Positions 9,079 through 17,787 of a stretch of DNA of 54,076 nucleotides are shown here, piece after piece. Within the stretch, counting starts at the first letter, position 1, and each line of letters opens with the position of its first letter. This DNA is from Actinomycetota bacterium (GTDB lineage: Bacteria; Actinomycetota; Nitriliruptoria; Nitriliruptorales; Nitriliruptoraceae): positions 1 to 54,076 of the forward strand of contig JAHWKY010000032.1 of the NCBI GenBank assembly GCA_019347575.1. The letters are read 5' to 3'. The notes under the pieces were generated by a model, which made no database searches, was not told the origin of the DNA, and saw only the letters and a program-made list of their open reading frames with translations. A program made the translations under genes and the position numbers.

Positions 9079-9513
9079 ATGCGCAACACCGCCCTAGAAA
9101 CCCTCGACGTGCTCGTCGGTGAATGGTCGCTCACCTTGACCGACGCGTGGTTCCTCGAATCCAGAGATGTCCGTCAGAACGGCCACGCGGTCGTTCGTTG
9201 GATCGGTGACGCGTTCATCGAGCTCGAAGCTGAGATGCAAGGCGAGCACGTGTGGCACTTCGTGTTCGGCCGCAGCGACGCCCACGAGCAGCTCATCGCG
9301 CTGTACCACGACCCGCGACCCACATCGCGCGTCTTTCAGATGAGCTTCGGCAATGGCGAGTGGACCCTCCTCCGCGAGGATCCCGACTTCCACCAGCGTT
9401 TCGTCGCCACCGTCACGAACGGTCGGATCCACGGGCAGTGGGACGCTTCCGAGGATGCAGGCGCTACCTGGCGCAAGGACTTCGACCTGATCTTCGAGCG
9501 CATCGCTCGCTGA
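9079..9513 (+). CDS. Small calycin/DUF1579-like protein
   Basis: A 144-residue protein that reads as a single beta-barrel: LDVLVGEWSLTL at the start, HAVVRWIGDAFIELEAEM, HFVFGRSDAHEQLIALYHD, VFQMSFGNGEWTLLREDPDF, and WDASEDAGATWRKDFDLIFER at the end. The GEW start and alternating strands resemble the DUF1579 and nitrobindin-like calycins. It may bind a small hydrophobic ligand, but no function is assigned. ATG 9079 is supported by AAGGAGG six bases upstream. Confidence 0.7.
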   Translation: MRNTALETLDVLVGEWSLTLTDAWFLESRDVRQNGHAVVRWIGDAFIELEAEMQGEHVWHFVFGRSDAHEQLIALYHDPRPTSRVFQMSFGNGEWTLLREDPDFHQRFVATVTNGRIHGQWDASEDAGATWRKDFDLIFERIAR

Positions 9514-9682
9514 CGTCCACTCACGAAGCGTTGCGGACGGGGCGTCGGCTGCCAGTTTCACTCAGAGTGTGGGCAACGGGCACGACCAGAGAACCACGGT
9601 GATGGGCCGGCACCCCTTCCTGAAGCGTGTTCCAGGTCGCATCGGCGTCGGGCAGCTGAAGATCATCCCATCGCGACACGCA

Positions 9683-10084
9683 TTACGGTGCCTCGAGCCG
9701 GGACTTCCAGGCGGCAAGGTCGCGGGCCACGGCTTCGGCGTCGCGGTCGAACTCCTCGTCGGTCATCCCCGGGCGCTGGCGGAGGGTGAAGACAACCTCG
9801 CACCCGTCACCATCCCTTATGACCCGGAGCGGGTTGTGCACCGTCTCCCCGGACGGAAGGGTGACGTCGTGGTCGAGGACGCCGAATTCGTTGCGCGGCA
9901 CGAACCAGAACCGGACGCGCCCCATCGGCGACTCCGTGGACCATTGCTCGCCGTCGTACTCGACCTCTGCGCCGGCGAGCCCGGCCGCCCACTGGGGCAG
10001 GTTGAACGGATCTGCGACGAAGTCATAGACATCGGTCGCAGGTCGGTCGATGTCGACGCTGATGTGCTGCGACCGTGATCCCAT
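9683..10084 (-). CDS. SRPBCC (polyketide cyclase-like) protein
   Basis: A 133-residue protein of the START/SRPBCC superfamily, hydrophobic ligand-binding helix-grip folds. The opening HISVDIDRPATDVYDFVADP and NLPQWAAGL match the typical first strand and helix. VVFTLRQRPGMTDEEFDRD and the closing amphipathic helix DAEAVARDLAAWKSRLE complete the fold. Length is near normal. No neighbour suggests a ligand. Confidence 0.75.
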   Translation of the reverse strand: MGSRSQHISVDIDRPATDVYDFVADPFNLPQWAAGLAGAEVEYDGEQWSTESPMGRVRFWFVPRNEFGVLDHDVTLPSGETVHNPLRVIRDGDGCEVVFTLRQRPGMTDEEFDRDAEAVARDLAAWKSRLEAP

Positions 10085-10215
10085 GGCGCCAACCTAGTGG
10101 CGCCGGACGTCGCCGATGACGGGGGCAGGCCGAGCCTGGGAACGGTGCGCATTAGGCGCTGCTCGGGCCACCTGGTCCACCCGACCCCAACCGCGGCGAT
10201 GCACCTGCCGGCGTC

Positions 10216-10402
10216 AGGTCCCCTCGGCTGAGTCGTACAACTGGTCGTAGGCATCGCTCGCCGCGTCGCTCTGGTGGGGGCCCCCGCCTGCCGCCCAGAT
10301 TCGGGTCTCACGGTCGACGGAGAAGTGGTCCACCCAGCGCCGTCTTCATCACTGAGGAGGATCAGCAGCGTGAAGGCGTTAGGCTCGACCCTGACGTGTC
10401 GC
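10216..10402 (-). pseudogene. Frameshifted gene remnant, unknown product
   Basis: On the minus strand one frame reads HVRVEPNAFTLLILLSDEDG then AGWTT. A different frame continues immediately as FSVDRETRIWAAGGG then PHQSDAASDAYDQLYDSAEG and a TGA at 10216-10218. The two pieces join sensibly if one base is added or lost near 10325-10340. I do not recognise a family. It may be the tail of a decayed small gene. Confidence 0.3.
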
Positions 10403-10495
10403 GCTCCCCCTCACCATCGACCTCGCGCAGCCCCGCCCACTACTGTCGGACAACAAGGTCGTCGAGATGCGTCGGCGGCGATGTAGGAGCGGCAA

Positions 10496-11053
10496 TTGTC
10501 CAAGCTGATCTACGCGTCGAACGTGTCCCTCGACGGCTGTACCGAGGACGAACGCGGCGCCTTCGACTGGGCCACACCGGACGACGACGTGTTCGCGTTC
10601 ATCACCGACCTCATGCGGTCGGCGAATACCTACCTCTACGGGCGGCGCATGTACGACACGATGGCCGTCTGGGAAACCGACGCCGCCCTGGCCGCGCAGT
10701 CGGAGCTCATGAGCGACTTCGCGAACGTCTGGCAGGCGGCGGACAAAGTCGTCTACTCCACGACCCTGGCCGCGGTGTCAACCGCCAACACCCGGCTCGA
10801 ACGCTACTTCGACCCCGGCGCGGTGCACGACCTGAAAGCCGCGGCCAGAAGCGATCTCATCGTGGGAGGTCCGAACCTCGCGGCACAGGCTTTCAAGGCC
10901 GGGCTGGTTGACGAGTGCCACCTGTTCATCTGGCCCGTCGTCCTCGGTGGGGGCAAGCCAGCGCTGCCGACCGACACGCGCGCCGAACTCGCGCTCCTCG
11001 GCGAGCGCCGATTCAGCAACGGCGTCGTACACCTCCGCTACCGCCCTCTGTAG
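10496..11053 (+). CDS. RibD C-terminal/dihydrofolate reductase-like protein
   Basis: A 185-residue protein of the RibD_C (DHFR-fold) superfamily, probably an NADPH-dependent reductase of unknown substrate. Family features are LIYASNVSLDG at the N-terminus, TYLYGRRMYDTMAVW, KVVYSTTL, DLIVGGPNLAAQAFKAGLVD (cofactor-binding glycine motif and following helix) and FIWPVVLGGGKPAL near the end. The start is TTG at 10496, supported by AGGAG about 6 bases upstream; no better in-frame start exists. No riboflavin genes are nearby, so a role in riboflavin synthesis is unlikely. Confidence 0.82.
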   Translation: MSKLIYASNVSLDGCTEDERGAFDWATPDDDVFAFITDLMRSANTYLYGRRMYDTMAVWETDAALAAQSELMSDFANVWQAADKVVYSTTLAAVSTANTRLERYFDPGAVHDLKAAARSDLIVGGPNLAAQAFKAGLVDECHLFIWPVVLGGGKPALPTDTRAELALLGERRFSNGVVHLRYRPL

Positions 11054-11081
11054 GGAGCCACGTCCGCTTCGACGGGAACGC

Positions 11082-11295
11082 TCAGGCTTCGACCCATTCG
11101 GAACTGACCGGTGGGCCCATGCGGTGAGCATCGGCAGAGCACAGACCGATCTCGTCAGCGGAGGCGTGCACGACGGAATGCACCAGCGGCACCGCCGCGT
11201 CCCAGATCGCCGGGTCGAGGGCGCCGATGCCGTTACCCGCGGATCTCGGCTGCCTCTTGCGGCGAGTAGATCCGCCTCGGGTCGATCGCGGTCAC
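11082..11295 (-). pseudogene. Frameshifted small gene, unknown product
   Basis: A possible GTG at 11295 with GAAGGT upstream begins VTAIDPRRIYSPQEAAEIRG and then hits TAA. Shifting frame at that point gives NGIGALDPAIWDAAVPLVHS and VVHASADEIGLC, ending SSEWVEA at a TGA (11082-11084). The two pieces fit as one protein of about 70 residues with a single indel near 11235. No family recognised. Confidence 0.3.
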
Positions 11296-11383
11296 CGCGT
11301 GTACCTTCGGTAGGGTCGGCGTCGCCGGGGGTCGGCGGCTTGCGTACTCAGTAAGCGGCCCTCTCCAGCCGTGGGTGCTGCGG

Positions 11384-11953
11384 TTAGAGCTCCAGCAGTG
11401 GTTCCGGTGTCCAGTCCAGCCAGCGTGGTGGATAGTCGGGGACCCCGAAGCGGTACGACCCAACCTCGAACGGACCATTGTCGGGAGCGTTGTTCCAGAA
11501 CACCGCCCGGTGACAGTGCGGCGTCGCCTCGGCGATCAGGGGCCAGAGCCGGTTGTAGCGGCTAGCGAGTTTCTCCTCTGGCACGTCGTGTCCGCCGGCG
11601 GCGACGCGCTTGGCGACGCGTGGCCTGGACAGACGAAGTGGAATCAGTACCGCGTGCAGAACGACGTCGTAGCCGGCCGCGACTGCCGTGGTGACAAGAT
11701 CGACCTTCGATTCGTGGGAGAACACGGTCTCTGCACAGAAGTCGATGCGGGCGTCAATCAGCGCCTGGCGCGTACGGTCGGCGATCTCGGCTGCTTCGTG
11801 CGCCCGGGAGAGCTCTTCGCCCGGGAACCGTTCGCTGGCAATCCGATCTGCGTTGACGAACGGCAGTCCCGGCCGTGCTGGTCGGAGGACTCGTTCGTAC
11901 AGAGTCGTCTTACCGGCTCCGTTCGGTCCCGCGATTACGTCGAGCCGGCTCAC
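11384..11953 (-). CDS. Zeta-toxin-family P-loop kinase
   Basis: A 189-residue P-loop protein. Walker A is AGPNGAGKTTLYE at residues 8-20. FVNADRIASERFPGEE and the helix AAEIADRTRQALIDARIDF followed by CAETVFSHESKVDLV match zeta-like proteins, in which the acidic residue after the P-loop and the ETVFSH region act in substrate binding and catalysis. Zeta toxins phosphorylate UDP-N-acetylglucosamine and so block wall synthesis; some relatives are ordinary kinases. The start overlaps the upstream antitoxin-like gene by 4 bases, the arrangement expected of a toxin-antitoxin pair. Confidence 0.8.
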   Translation of the reverse strand: MSRLDVIAGPNGAGKTTLYERVLRPARPGLPFVNADRIASERFPGEELSRAHEAAEIADRTRQALIDARIDFCAETVFSHESKVDLVTTAVAAGYDVVLHAVLIPLRLSRPRVAKRVAAGGHDVPEEKLASRYNRLWPLIAEATPHCHRAVFWNNAPDNGPFEVGSYRFGVPDYPPRWLDWTPEPLLEL

Positions 11954-12327
11954 AGTGGACGGCGGCGGCCATCTGCTCCGATCTCGATGAGGTTCCCGTC
12001 CTCGTCAAGCGACACGGTCGAATGCCCCTCGTCGCGAGCCGCTGCCCCGAACGACTGGGCGGCAGCTAGCTCACTGATGCGCGCGTCGACCATCGCGTGG
12101 GCGGCGACACGTTCGTCGTCCGTAAGCGACGAGAACTGAGCTTGACCAGCCGCCACGGCCAGGACACGACGGTTGGCGACCGATCCCGACCGTTCGACCT
12201 GCATGCCGATTCGCGCCCAGTGGCTGATCTGCTCGGCGGTGGATCGGTTCTCCGCCAGCGCGACAGCCTTCGCGGTTGTGGCGACGTCATCTGCGACACG
12301 TGTGGGGGTTGACGACGTCTTGGCCAT
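11950..12327 (-). CDS. ParD-like antitoxin
   Basis: A 125-residue protein. The N-terminal MAKTSSTPTRVADDVATTAK and AVALAENRSTAEQISHWARI resemble ParD-type antitoxins of actinobacteria that carry a ribbon-helix-helix-like segment. The rest, SLTDDERVAAHAMVDARI and GHSTVSLDEDGNLIEIG, may bind the toxin. ATG 12327 has AGGA at good spacing; a GTG at 12342 is in frame but less well placed. It is followed by the zeta-like toxin with a 4-base overlap and probably represses their shared promoter. Confidence 0.7.
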   Translation of the reverse strand: MAKTSSTPTRVADDVATTAKAVALAENRSTAEQISHWARIGMQVERSGSVANRRVLAVAAGQAQFSSLTDDERVAAHAMVDARISELAAAQSFGAAARDEGHSTVSLDEDGNLIEIGADGRRRPL

Positions 12328-12382
12328 CTGTATTCCTGTCACAGACTGCTACAACTGTATCGATATGTTACATTCCCGTCTA

Positions 12383-12526
12383 CTACTGCGCTCCCGGCGA
12401 ACCACACTTCCCGATCAGCTCCTGCAGCGCATCGCGGACCACGTCGCGCAGCAGATCCTTCAGACCGTCGCCGCCGACGGTGTCGAGCACTTCACACAGC
12501 GGTGGTGCATCATCCTGGTGGGCCAT
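12383..12526 (-). mobile_element. IS256-like transposase N-terminal remnant
   Basis: ATG 12526, preceded by GAGGAGG, starts a 47-residue frame with PLCEVLDTVGGDGLKDLLRD and VVRDALQELIGK. This resembles the first helices of IS256-family transposases, where the next residues would be the AxxxGA segment, but the frame stops instead. The upstream sequence (12560-12660) has GTAAGCGTCCC and GGAAGTGGTGGAAGTAGG on the minus strand, similar in style to the left ends of actinobacterial IS256 elements. No catalytic DDE domain remains. Assignment is from memory of the family and tentative. Confidence 0.4.
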
Positions 12527-12539
12527 CGTGTGGCCTCCT

Positions 12540-12806
12540 CTCGAGCTCCGTGGAAAGAACTCGCTGAGAGTCGCACGGTGGCCCGCCCTATCCGCGGACC
12601 CCGGCCCTACTTCCACCACTTCCTGGGACGCTTACGAACCGAACTGGGTCAGACCCGTGCATTTTGGAGGGACCGATCCACGGAGATGGAAGAGAAGCAC
12701 ATCTCCTTCGGGCAGGGCACGAGGCATTGACGGACTAGTGTCTTCTTGCTCTCCTGCATGGGCGCCGATGTGACGGCGGGGCGGCAGGCGCACGGGAAGG
12801 TGGGAG
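12540..12806. other. Gap upstream of the Liv operon
   Basis: This gap separates the IS-like remnant from livF and probably contains the operon promoter. No clear -35/-10 pair or operator stands out. The segment near 12560-12660 may be the end of the decayed IS element. Confidence 0.3.
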
Positions 12807-13607
12807 ATGGCCCGCCAGGGGAGGGCGCACGCCAAGGAGGCACGGGGCACCGAGCAGGACCACCGGGGCCTTGTCATCCGTGAGCCGATGCTGGCTGTCC
12901 GCCATCTCGATTTCTCCTACGGTCAGGTCCAGGTGCTCTTCGACGTTGACCTGGATGTCAACAAGGGAGAGGTGCTCGCCCTCCTGGGGACGAACGGTGC
13001 TGGTAAGTCGACGCTGCTGCGTGCCATTAGCGGCCTCGGCGAGCCGGACACCGGCGTGGTGCGCTTCGGCGGCAAGACGGTGACCTACGCCGAACCGCAC
13101 GACCGGGTGCGTCTCGGCATCGTGCAGGTGCCGGGCGGCGATGCCGTGTTCCGCATGCTCTCGGTCCGCGACAATCTGTTGGCCGGCGCCTACACGTTCA
13201 TCTGGGACCGGGACCGCGTTGCCGAGCGGGTGGACGAGGTCCTGGGGCTCTTCCCTGTACTCGCGGAGCGTCTCGATCAGCGGGCCGGAACCCTGTCCGG
13301 TGGCGAGCAGCAGATGCTGGGGCTCGCCATGGGGCTCATGCTCGACCCGAAGCTGCTGATGATCGACGAGCTCAGCCTCGGGCTGGCCCCGGTCATCGTG
13401 CAGCAGCTCCTCGAGATCGTCGAGCGTCTGAAGGACGGCGGGCTCACGATGGTGATCGTCGAGCAGTCGCTCAACGTCGCACTCGCGCTCGCCGACCGAG
13501 CCGTGTTCATGGAACGCGGCCAGGTGCGTTTCGAGGGCCAGGCTGCGGACCTCCTGGATCGAGAGGATCTCGTGCGCGCCGTGTTCCTCGGAAGCGAGGG
13601 CGGCTGA
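12807..13607 (+). CDS. livF: Branched-chain amino acid-type ABC transporter ATP-binding protein LivF
   Basis: A 266-residue ABC ATPase of the LivF group, which pairs with LivG on the cytoplasmic face to power uptake through LivH/LivM. Walker A is LLGTNGAGKST near residue 63, the ABC signature LSGGEQQMLGLAMGLM, Walker B LLMIDELSLGLAP, and VIVEQSLNVALALADRAVFM the switch region. The first 28 residues are an extension not usual in the family; ATG 12888 is an alternative start without a ribosome site, whereas 12807 follows GGAAGG. Its stop overlaps the next start by one base (TGATG), so it is the first gene of the operon. Confidence 0.9.
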   Translation: MARQGRAHAKEARGTEQDHRGLVIREPMLAVRHLDFSYGQVQVLFDVDLDVNKGEVLALLGTNGAGKSTLLRAISGLGEPDTGVVRFGGKTVTYAEPHDRVRLGIVQVPGGDAVFRMLSVRDNLLAGAYTFIWDRDRVAERVDEVLGLFPVLAERLDQRAGTLSGGEQQMLGLAMGLMLDPKLLMIDELSLGLAPVIVQQLLEIVERLKDGGLTMVIVEQSLNVALALADRAVFMERGQVRFEGQAADLLDREDLVRAVFLGSEGG

Positions 13608-16429
13608 TGGGCGTGTCCGTCGCGGGTTGGGACGTCAGCCTGGAGATCCTGGTCATCGGCGTCCTGACCGGACTGACATACGCCGTGCTGGCGGCCGGGC
13701 TCGTGCTCGTGTTCCGGGCGACGCGGGTGATCAACTTCGCCCATGGTGAGATCGGCGCGTTCGGGGCCGCTGTCCTCGCCAAGCTGGTCATCGATCAGGG
13801 CTGGAGCTTCGTAGTCGCCCTGCCGCTGGTGCTCGTGCTCGGCGGGATCGTCGGCGCTGCGGTCGAGCGCGGCGTGATCCGTCGGCTGTTCAAGGCCCCG
13901 CGCGTGGTCGTGCTCGTGGCGACGATCGGCGTGTCCCAGTTGCTGTTCGTCGCTCAGCTGCTCCTTCCCCAGGTGCACACCCCCGGACGATACCCGTCGC
14001 CGTTCGACCGCATCCTGCAGGTGGGCGACACGCTGCGGCTGTCCAGCGAGCACTTCATGGTGATCGCCTTCGCTCCGGCGATCATCGCCGGACTGGCCCT
14101 GTTCCTGACACGAACGCCGCATGGTCTGGCGATCCGCGCCGCCGCGGACAACCCGGACCGGGCAGAGCTGTCGGGCATCTCGACCAAGCGCATCTCGACG
14201 CTGGTGTGGGTGCTCGCCGGCGTCCTGTCGACCGTGACCGCCGTGCTCGTCAACCCACTCCGGGGCGTCATCGTCGGGGTGCCCTCTGCAGCGCTGGGGC
14301 CCAGCCTGTTGTTGCGGGCACTTGCTGCCGGACTCTTCGGACGGCTCATGTCCGTTCCGGCCGCGCTCGTCGGGGGGGTCACCATCGGCGTCGTCGAGGC
14401 GATCCTGTTCGTCAACGTCCGACAGCCCGGGATCGTCGATGCTGTGCTCTTCGTCGCGGTGCTCGTGCTCGTGCTCGGACGTGTCCGGGGCGACCGTGGC
14501 GAGGAGGGCGGGTGGTCACTGACACCGCGCGTTGCCGCGATACCCGAACGCCTCCGGCACGTCTGGTGGGTGCGGCGGATGGGGCCGCTGTCTGCGGCGG
14601 CAGCCGTGGCACTCGCGATCGGCCTCCCGCTCGTGGTCAGCAGTGCAAGTCGCAACTACCTGTTCACGCGGGTGGTCCTCTACGCCATCATCGGGCTGTC
14701 CATCGCGGTGCTGTCCGGCTGGGCCGGACAGCTGAGCCTGGGCCAGTTCGCGTTCGTCGGTGTCGGCGCGATGGTCACCGCCGCTCTCATCGGTCGAGGC
14801 ATGGGGTTCCCGGTGGCCGTGGGGTACGCGACCGTCGCCGGCGCCGTCGTCGCGCTCGCGGTCGGGTTTCCCGCGTTACGGGTGCGTGGGCTCTTCCTGT
14901 CGGTCACCACGCTCGCGTTCGCGGTCGCGGCGTCGAACTGGCTGTTCCAGGTCGACCTTCTGACCGGGGGCCAGGAGGTCTCGGTCGTGCCCCGCGCCGA
15001 GCTCTTCGGTGTCATCGATCTGGCGCCGGAGCGGACGTACTACTACGTGTGCCTGGTCGTGTTGATCGCGTGCGCAGCGATGATCGCGCGGCTCCGTACC
15101 ACGGGCGTCGGGCGGCGTCTCATCGCGGTACGTGAGAACGAGGCGGCGGCGTCCGCCCTGACGGTGTCCCCGTCGGGCGCCAAGCTCACTGCCTTCGCCC
15201 TGAGCGGTGGGCTGGCCGCCCTGGCGGGAGGCCTCCTGGCCGGGCTGGAGATCAACGTCGGCAGCACGTCCTTCGGTCCGCAGCTGTCGCTGCAGGTGGT
15301 TGCCATGGTGATCATCGGTGGGCTGGGCTCAGTGGCCGGTGCGATCCTCGGCGCCGTGTACGTGGTGGGACTCCCCGCGCTCTGGGGTGGGTCGCCGGCC
15401 GTCGCGCTCGCCACCAGCGGCATCGGCCTCTTGGTGCTCCTGCTGTACCTGCCCGGTGGGCTCATCGAGATCGTGCATCGCATCCGCGACGCCCTGCTCG
15501 CACGCCTCGCCCGACACACTCCCCCGGCTCCTTCGCCGATGCAGACCGCGGCCGACCGCCCGTTGCCAACCATGCCAGCCGTTGACGTCGACGACAGTGA
15601 GGACAGCGAGGAACCTGTCCTCATCGCCTCGGCGATCACCGTGGCCTTCGGAGGTCAGCGGGCCCTCGACGGCGTCACCGTCATTGCCAACCAGGGAGAG
15701 GTCGTCGGGCTCATCGGATCCAACGGCGCCGGGAAATCGACCCTGTTGAACGTCATCAGCGGGTTCGTCCCGGTCGATGACGGCCACGTCGTGCTGCTCG
15801 GCACCGACATCACCCCCCTGCCGGCACACCTGCGGGCCGACCAGGGACTCGGCCGGGTCTTTCAGGACGCACGACTGTTCGGCGATCTGACCGTGCGTGA
15901 AACCGTGAAAGTCGCGCTCGAGGCGCATGAGCGCAGCGAGCTGGTCCCGTCACTGCTTGCTCTGCCGCCGTCACGGCGGGCCGAGCGGGCGAAGGCCTTG
16001 GAGGCGGAGGCGATCGTCGACTTCCTGGGCCTCGGTCGGTACGCCGACACGTTCGTCGGCAACCTATCGACCGGCACCCGCCGGATGGTCGAACTTGCCT
16101 GTCTGCTCGCGCAGAACGCGTCCGTGCTGCTGCTGGACGAGCCGACCGCTGGAGTGGCGCAGCGGGAGACGGAGGCGTTCGGGCCGCTCATCAAGCGGAT
16201 CCAGTCGGAGCTCGGCGCCACGATCGTGTTGGTCGAGCACGACATCCCGCTAGTGATGTCCATCTCCGACCGTGTCTACTGCCTGGCCGCCGGCCGGTGC
16301 ATCGCCGAGGGCCTCCCGGCGGACGTCAGGAACGACCCCGCGGTCGTGGCCGCTTACCTCGGCACGGACGAACGGGCGATCGCCCGGAGCGGTACTGCCG
16401 CCGACGGCCGACGGCCGGTTCCGGCATGA
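13607..16429 (+). CDS. LivH-LivM-LivG fusion: two permeases and an ATPase in one chain
   Basis: A 940-residue fusion. Residues 1-300 are a LivH-type permease (GVLTGLTYAVLAAGLVLVFR, RVINFAHGEIGAFGAA). Residues 320-625 are a LivM-type permease (YAIIGLSIAVLSGWAGQLSL, GQFAFVGVGAM). After a Pro/Ala linker, residues 665-930 are a LivG ATPase with Walker A GSNGAGKST near 704, signature LSTGTRRMVELACLLA, Walker B VLLLDEPTAG and VLVEHDIPLVMSISDRV. Each part has its normal length and order, so one polypeptide supplies everything except LivF and the binding protein. It starts one base inside livF and ends with an ATGA overlap with the next gene. Such fusions occur in actinobacteria. Confidence 0.92.
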   Translation: MGVSVAGWDVSLEILVIGVLTGLTYAVLAAGLVLVFRATRVINFAHGEIGAFGAAVLAKLVIDQGWSFVVALPLVLVLGGIVGAAVERGVIRRLFKAPRVVVLVATIGVSQLLFVAQLLLPQVHTPGRYPSPFDRILQVGDTLRLSSEHFMVIAFAPAIIAGLALFLTRTPHGLAIRAAADNPDRAELSGISTKRISTLVWVLAGVLSTVTAVLVNPLRGVIVGVPSAALGPSLLLRALAAGLFGRLMSVPAALVGGVTIGVVEAILFVNVRQPGIVDAVLFVAVLVLVLGRVRGDRGEEGGWSLTPRVAAIPERLRHVWWVRRMGPLSAAAAVALAIGLPLVVSSASRNYLFTRVVLYAIIGLSIAVLSGWAGQLSLGQFAFVGVGAMVTAALIGRGMGFPVAVGYATVAGAVVALAVGFPALRVRGLFLSVTTLAFAVAASNWLFQVDLLTGGQEVSVVPRAELFGVIDLAPERTYYYVCLVVLIACAAMIARLRTTGVGRRLIAVRENEAAASALTVSPSGAKLTAFALSGGLAALAGGLLAGLEINVGSTSFGPQLSLQVVAMVIIGGLGSVAGAILGAVYVVGLPALWGGSPAVALATSGIGLLVLLLYLPGGLIEIVHRIRDALLARLARHTPPAPSPMQTAADRPLPTMPAVDVDDSEDSEEPVLIASAITVAFGGQRALDGVTVIANQGEVVGLIGSNGAGKSTLLNVISGFVPVDDGHVVLLGTDITPLPAHLRADQGLGRVFQDARLFGDLTVRETVKVALEAHERSELVPSLLALPPSRRAERAKALEAEAIVDFLGLGRYADTFVGNLSTGTRRMVELACLLAQNASVLLLDEPTAGVAQRETEAFGPLIKRIQSELGATIVLVEHDIPLVMSISDRVYCLAAGRCIAEGLPADVRNDPAVVAAYLGTDERAIARSGTAADGRRPVPA

Positions 16430-17787
16430 GCGAACGTCCCGTCGCGCTCATGGCCCGGCTTCTCGACTGCACCGAGGGGCAGGTCTTCACGATGCTGATC
16501 GGGATGACGCTCGCGTTATTGCTCGCAGTCCCCGGTATCCCTGCCGTCCTGCGCGACCGGCCCAGTCAGGCCCCCGCGCTGCCTCCTGCCACGGATGACG
16601 CGCCGACAGCACTCACCCCATCACCCGTGAGGCCGCCCGTCTCGACGCCTCCGCCGACACCTAGGGGAGACGCGAGCCCGGCATCCACCTTCGTCGCACC
16701 GCCGTCGAGTCCGCCGACACCCCCCGCACCACCCGCGGAGATCACGACGCCGCCAGACGTCACCGTCGCCACCCCGGCACCCGGCTCCATCCGGACCTTC
16801 GCCCGGGTCGGTCATCCCGGGGCCCCGGGAGGTCTCGCCGTTGCGGACGACGGAACGGTCTTCGTAACGACCGACAACGGGAGCGCCCGTGGCGGCCCCG
16901 GACCGTCACGCGTGTTCGCCTATGACGGCGACGGCACACCAACCGCCGACCATGCCATCGCGGGGCAGCCGCAGGATCGCCGCGGAGGGCTCGCGGGGGT
17001 AGCCGTCGAGCCGGGCAGCGGCGCCCTCGCCGTCCTCGATCCCGAGGGTGCGCGCATCATCGGCATCGACATGGGATCGGGCACCCAGTCCGTCCTCGCC
17101 ACGATCCCGGATCTTCCCGCCTGTCTGGTCCCCCTCGGCACCGGCCTGTGCCAGCCCGGGATCGAAGATCGTGCCCCGTTCCCGGTCTCCGCCATCTACG
17201 ACGAAGACGGCACCCTGTACGTCACCGATCCGGCGCAGGACACGCTCTGGCGGCTCCGCCCCCGCGACGAAGCACCTGAGGTCTGGTACCAGTCCGTGTA
17301 CTTCTCGGCCGGTGATGGGCCGTACGGCCTAGCGATGGGCGCCGGTGTGGTCGAGTTCACCGTGGGGACGAGCCACGATCCAGCTGCGTTCGATGCCGGA
17401 GCGCTGTACCGGCTGACGATCAACCCTGGCGGGTCCGCCGGTGCCCTCACCCTCGTCCACGCGTTCCCGCAGGGGGACCGTCCCGGGTCGCTCGCGCTGG
17501 CGAGCAGCGGGGCGGCGTACGTCGTGCTCCGGAGCAGCAGCACGATCGTCACCATCGCGCCGGACGGCTCCCAGACAAGCCAGATCGACCCACCCGGTAC
17601 GGGCCCGATCCCTCTCGATTCACCGTCCGCCGTCGCGCTCGTTAGCGGCGCCCTCCTTGTGGCCAACGGTCGGACCAGCGACGACCCCGACCGCTGGGCT
17701 GTGCTCACCATCGCCGTGAACGATGGCCCGACCGCAGCCGTGCACGACGACCGACGCCGAACCTCAGCGAACGCAGGGGGAGCCTGA
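16426..17787 (+). CDS. Membrane-anchored beta-propeller (SMP-30/NHL-like) protein
   Basis: A 453-residue protein starting at ATG 16426, overlapping the fusion permease by 4 bases. Domain order: a short cytoplasmic start, one membrane helix (FTMLIGMTLALLLAVPGIPA, residues 21-40), a Pro/Thr-rich stalk to about residue 120, then a six- or seven-bladed propeller. Propeller signs are GGLAVADDGTVFVTTDN, GGLAGVAVEPGSGALAVLD, PVSAIYDEDGTLYVTDP, YGLAMGAGVVEFTVG and SPSAVALVSGALLVANG. Related propellers bind or hydrolyse small molecules such as lactones. Its place between permease and binding protein suggests a surface role with the importer, for example sensing or processing the substrate. This role is inference. 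Confidence 0.75.
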   Translation: MSERPVALMARLLDCTEGQVFTMLIGMTLALLLAVPGIPAVLRDRPSQAPALPPATDDAPTALTPSPVRPPVSTPPPTPRGDASPASTFVAPPSSPPTPPAPPAEITTPPDVTVATPAPGSIRTFARVGHPGAPGGLAVADDGTVFVTTDNGSARGGPGPSRVFAYDGDGTPTADHAIAGQPQDRRGGLAGVAVEPGSGALAVLDPEGARIIGIDMGSGTQSVLATIPDLPACLVPLGTGLCQPGIEDRAPFPVSAIYDEDGTLYVTDPAQDTLWRLRPRDEAPEVWYQSVYFSAGDGPYGLAMGAGVVEFTVGTSHDPAAFDAGALYRLTINPGGSAGALTLVHAFPQGDRPGSLALASSGAAYVVLRSSSTIVTIAPDGSQTSQIDPPGTGPIPLDSPSAVALVSGALLVANGRTSDDPDRWAVLTIAVNDGPTAAVHDDRRRTSANAGGA

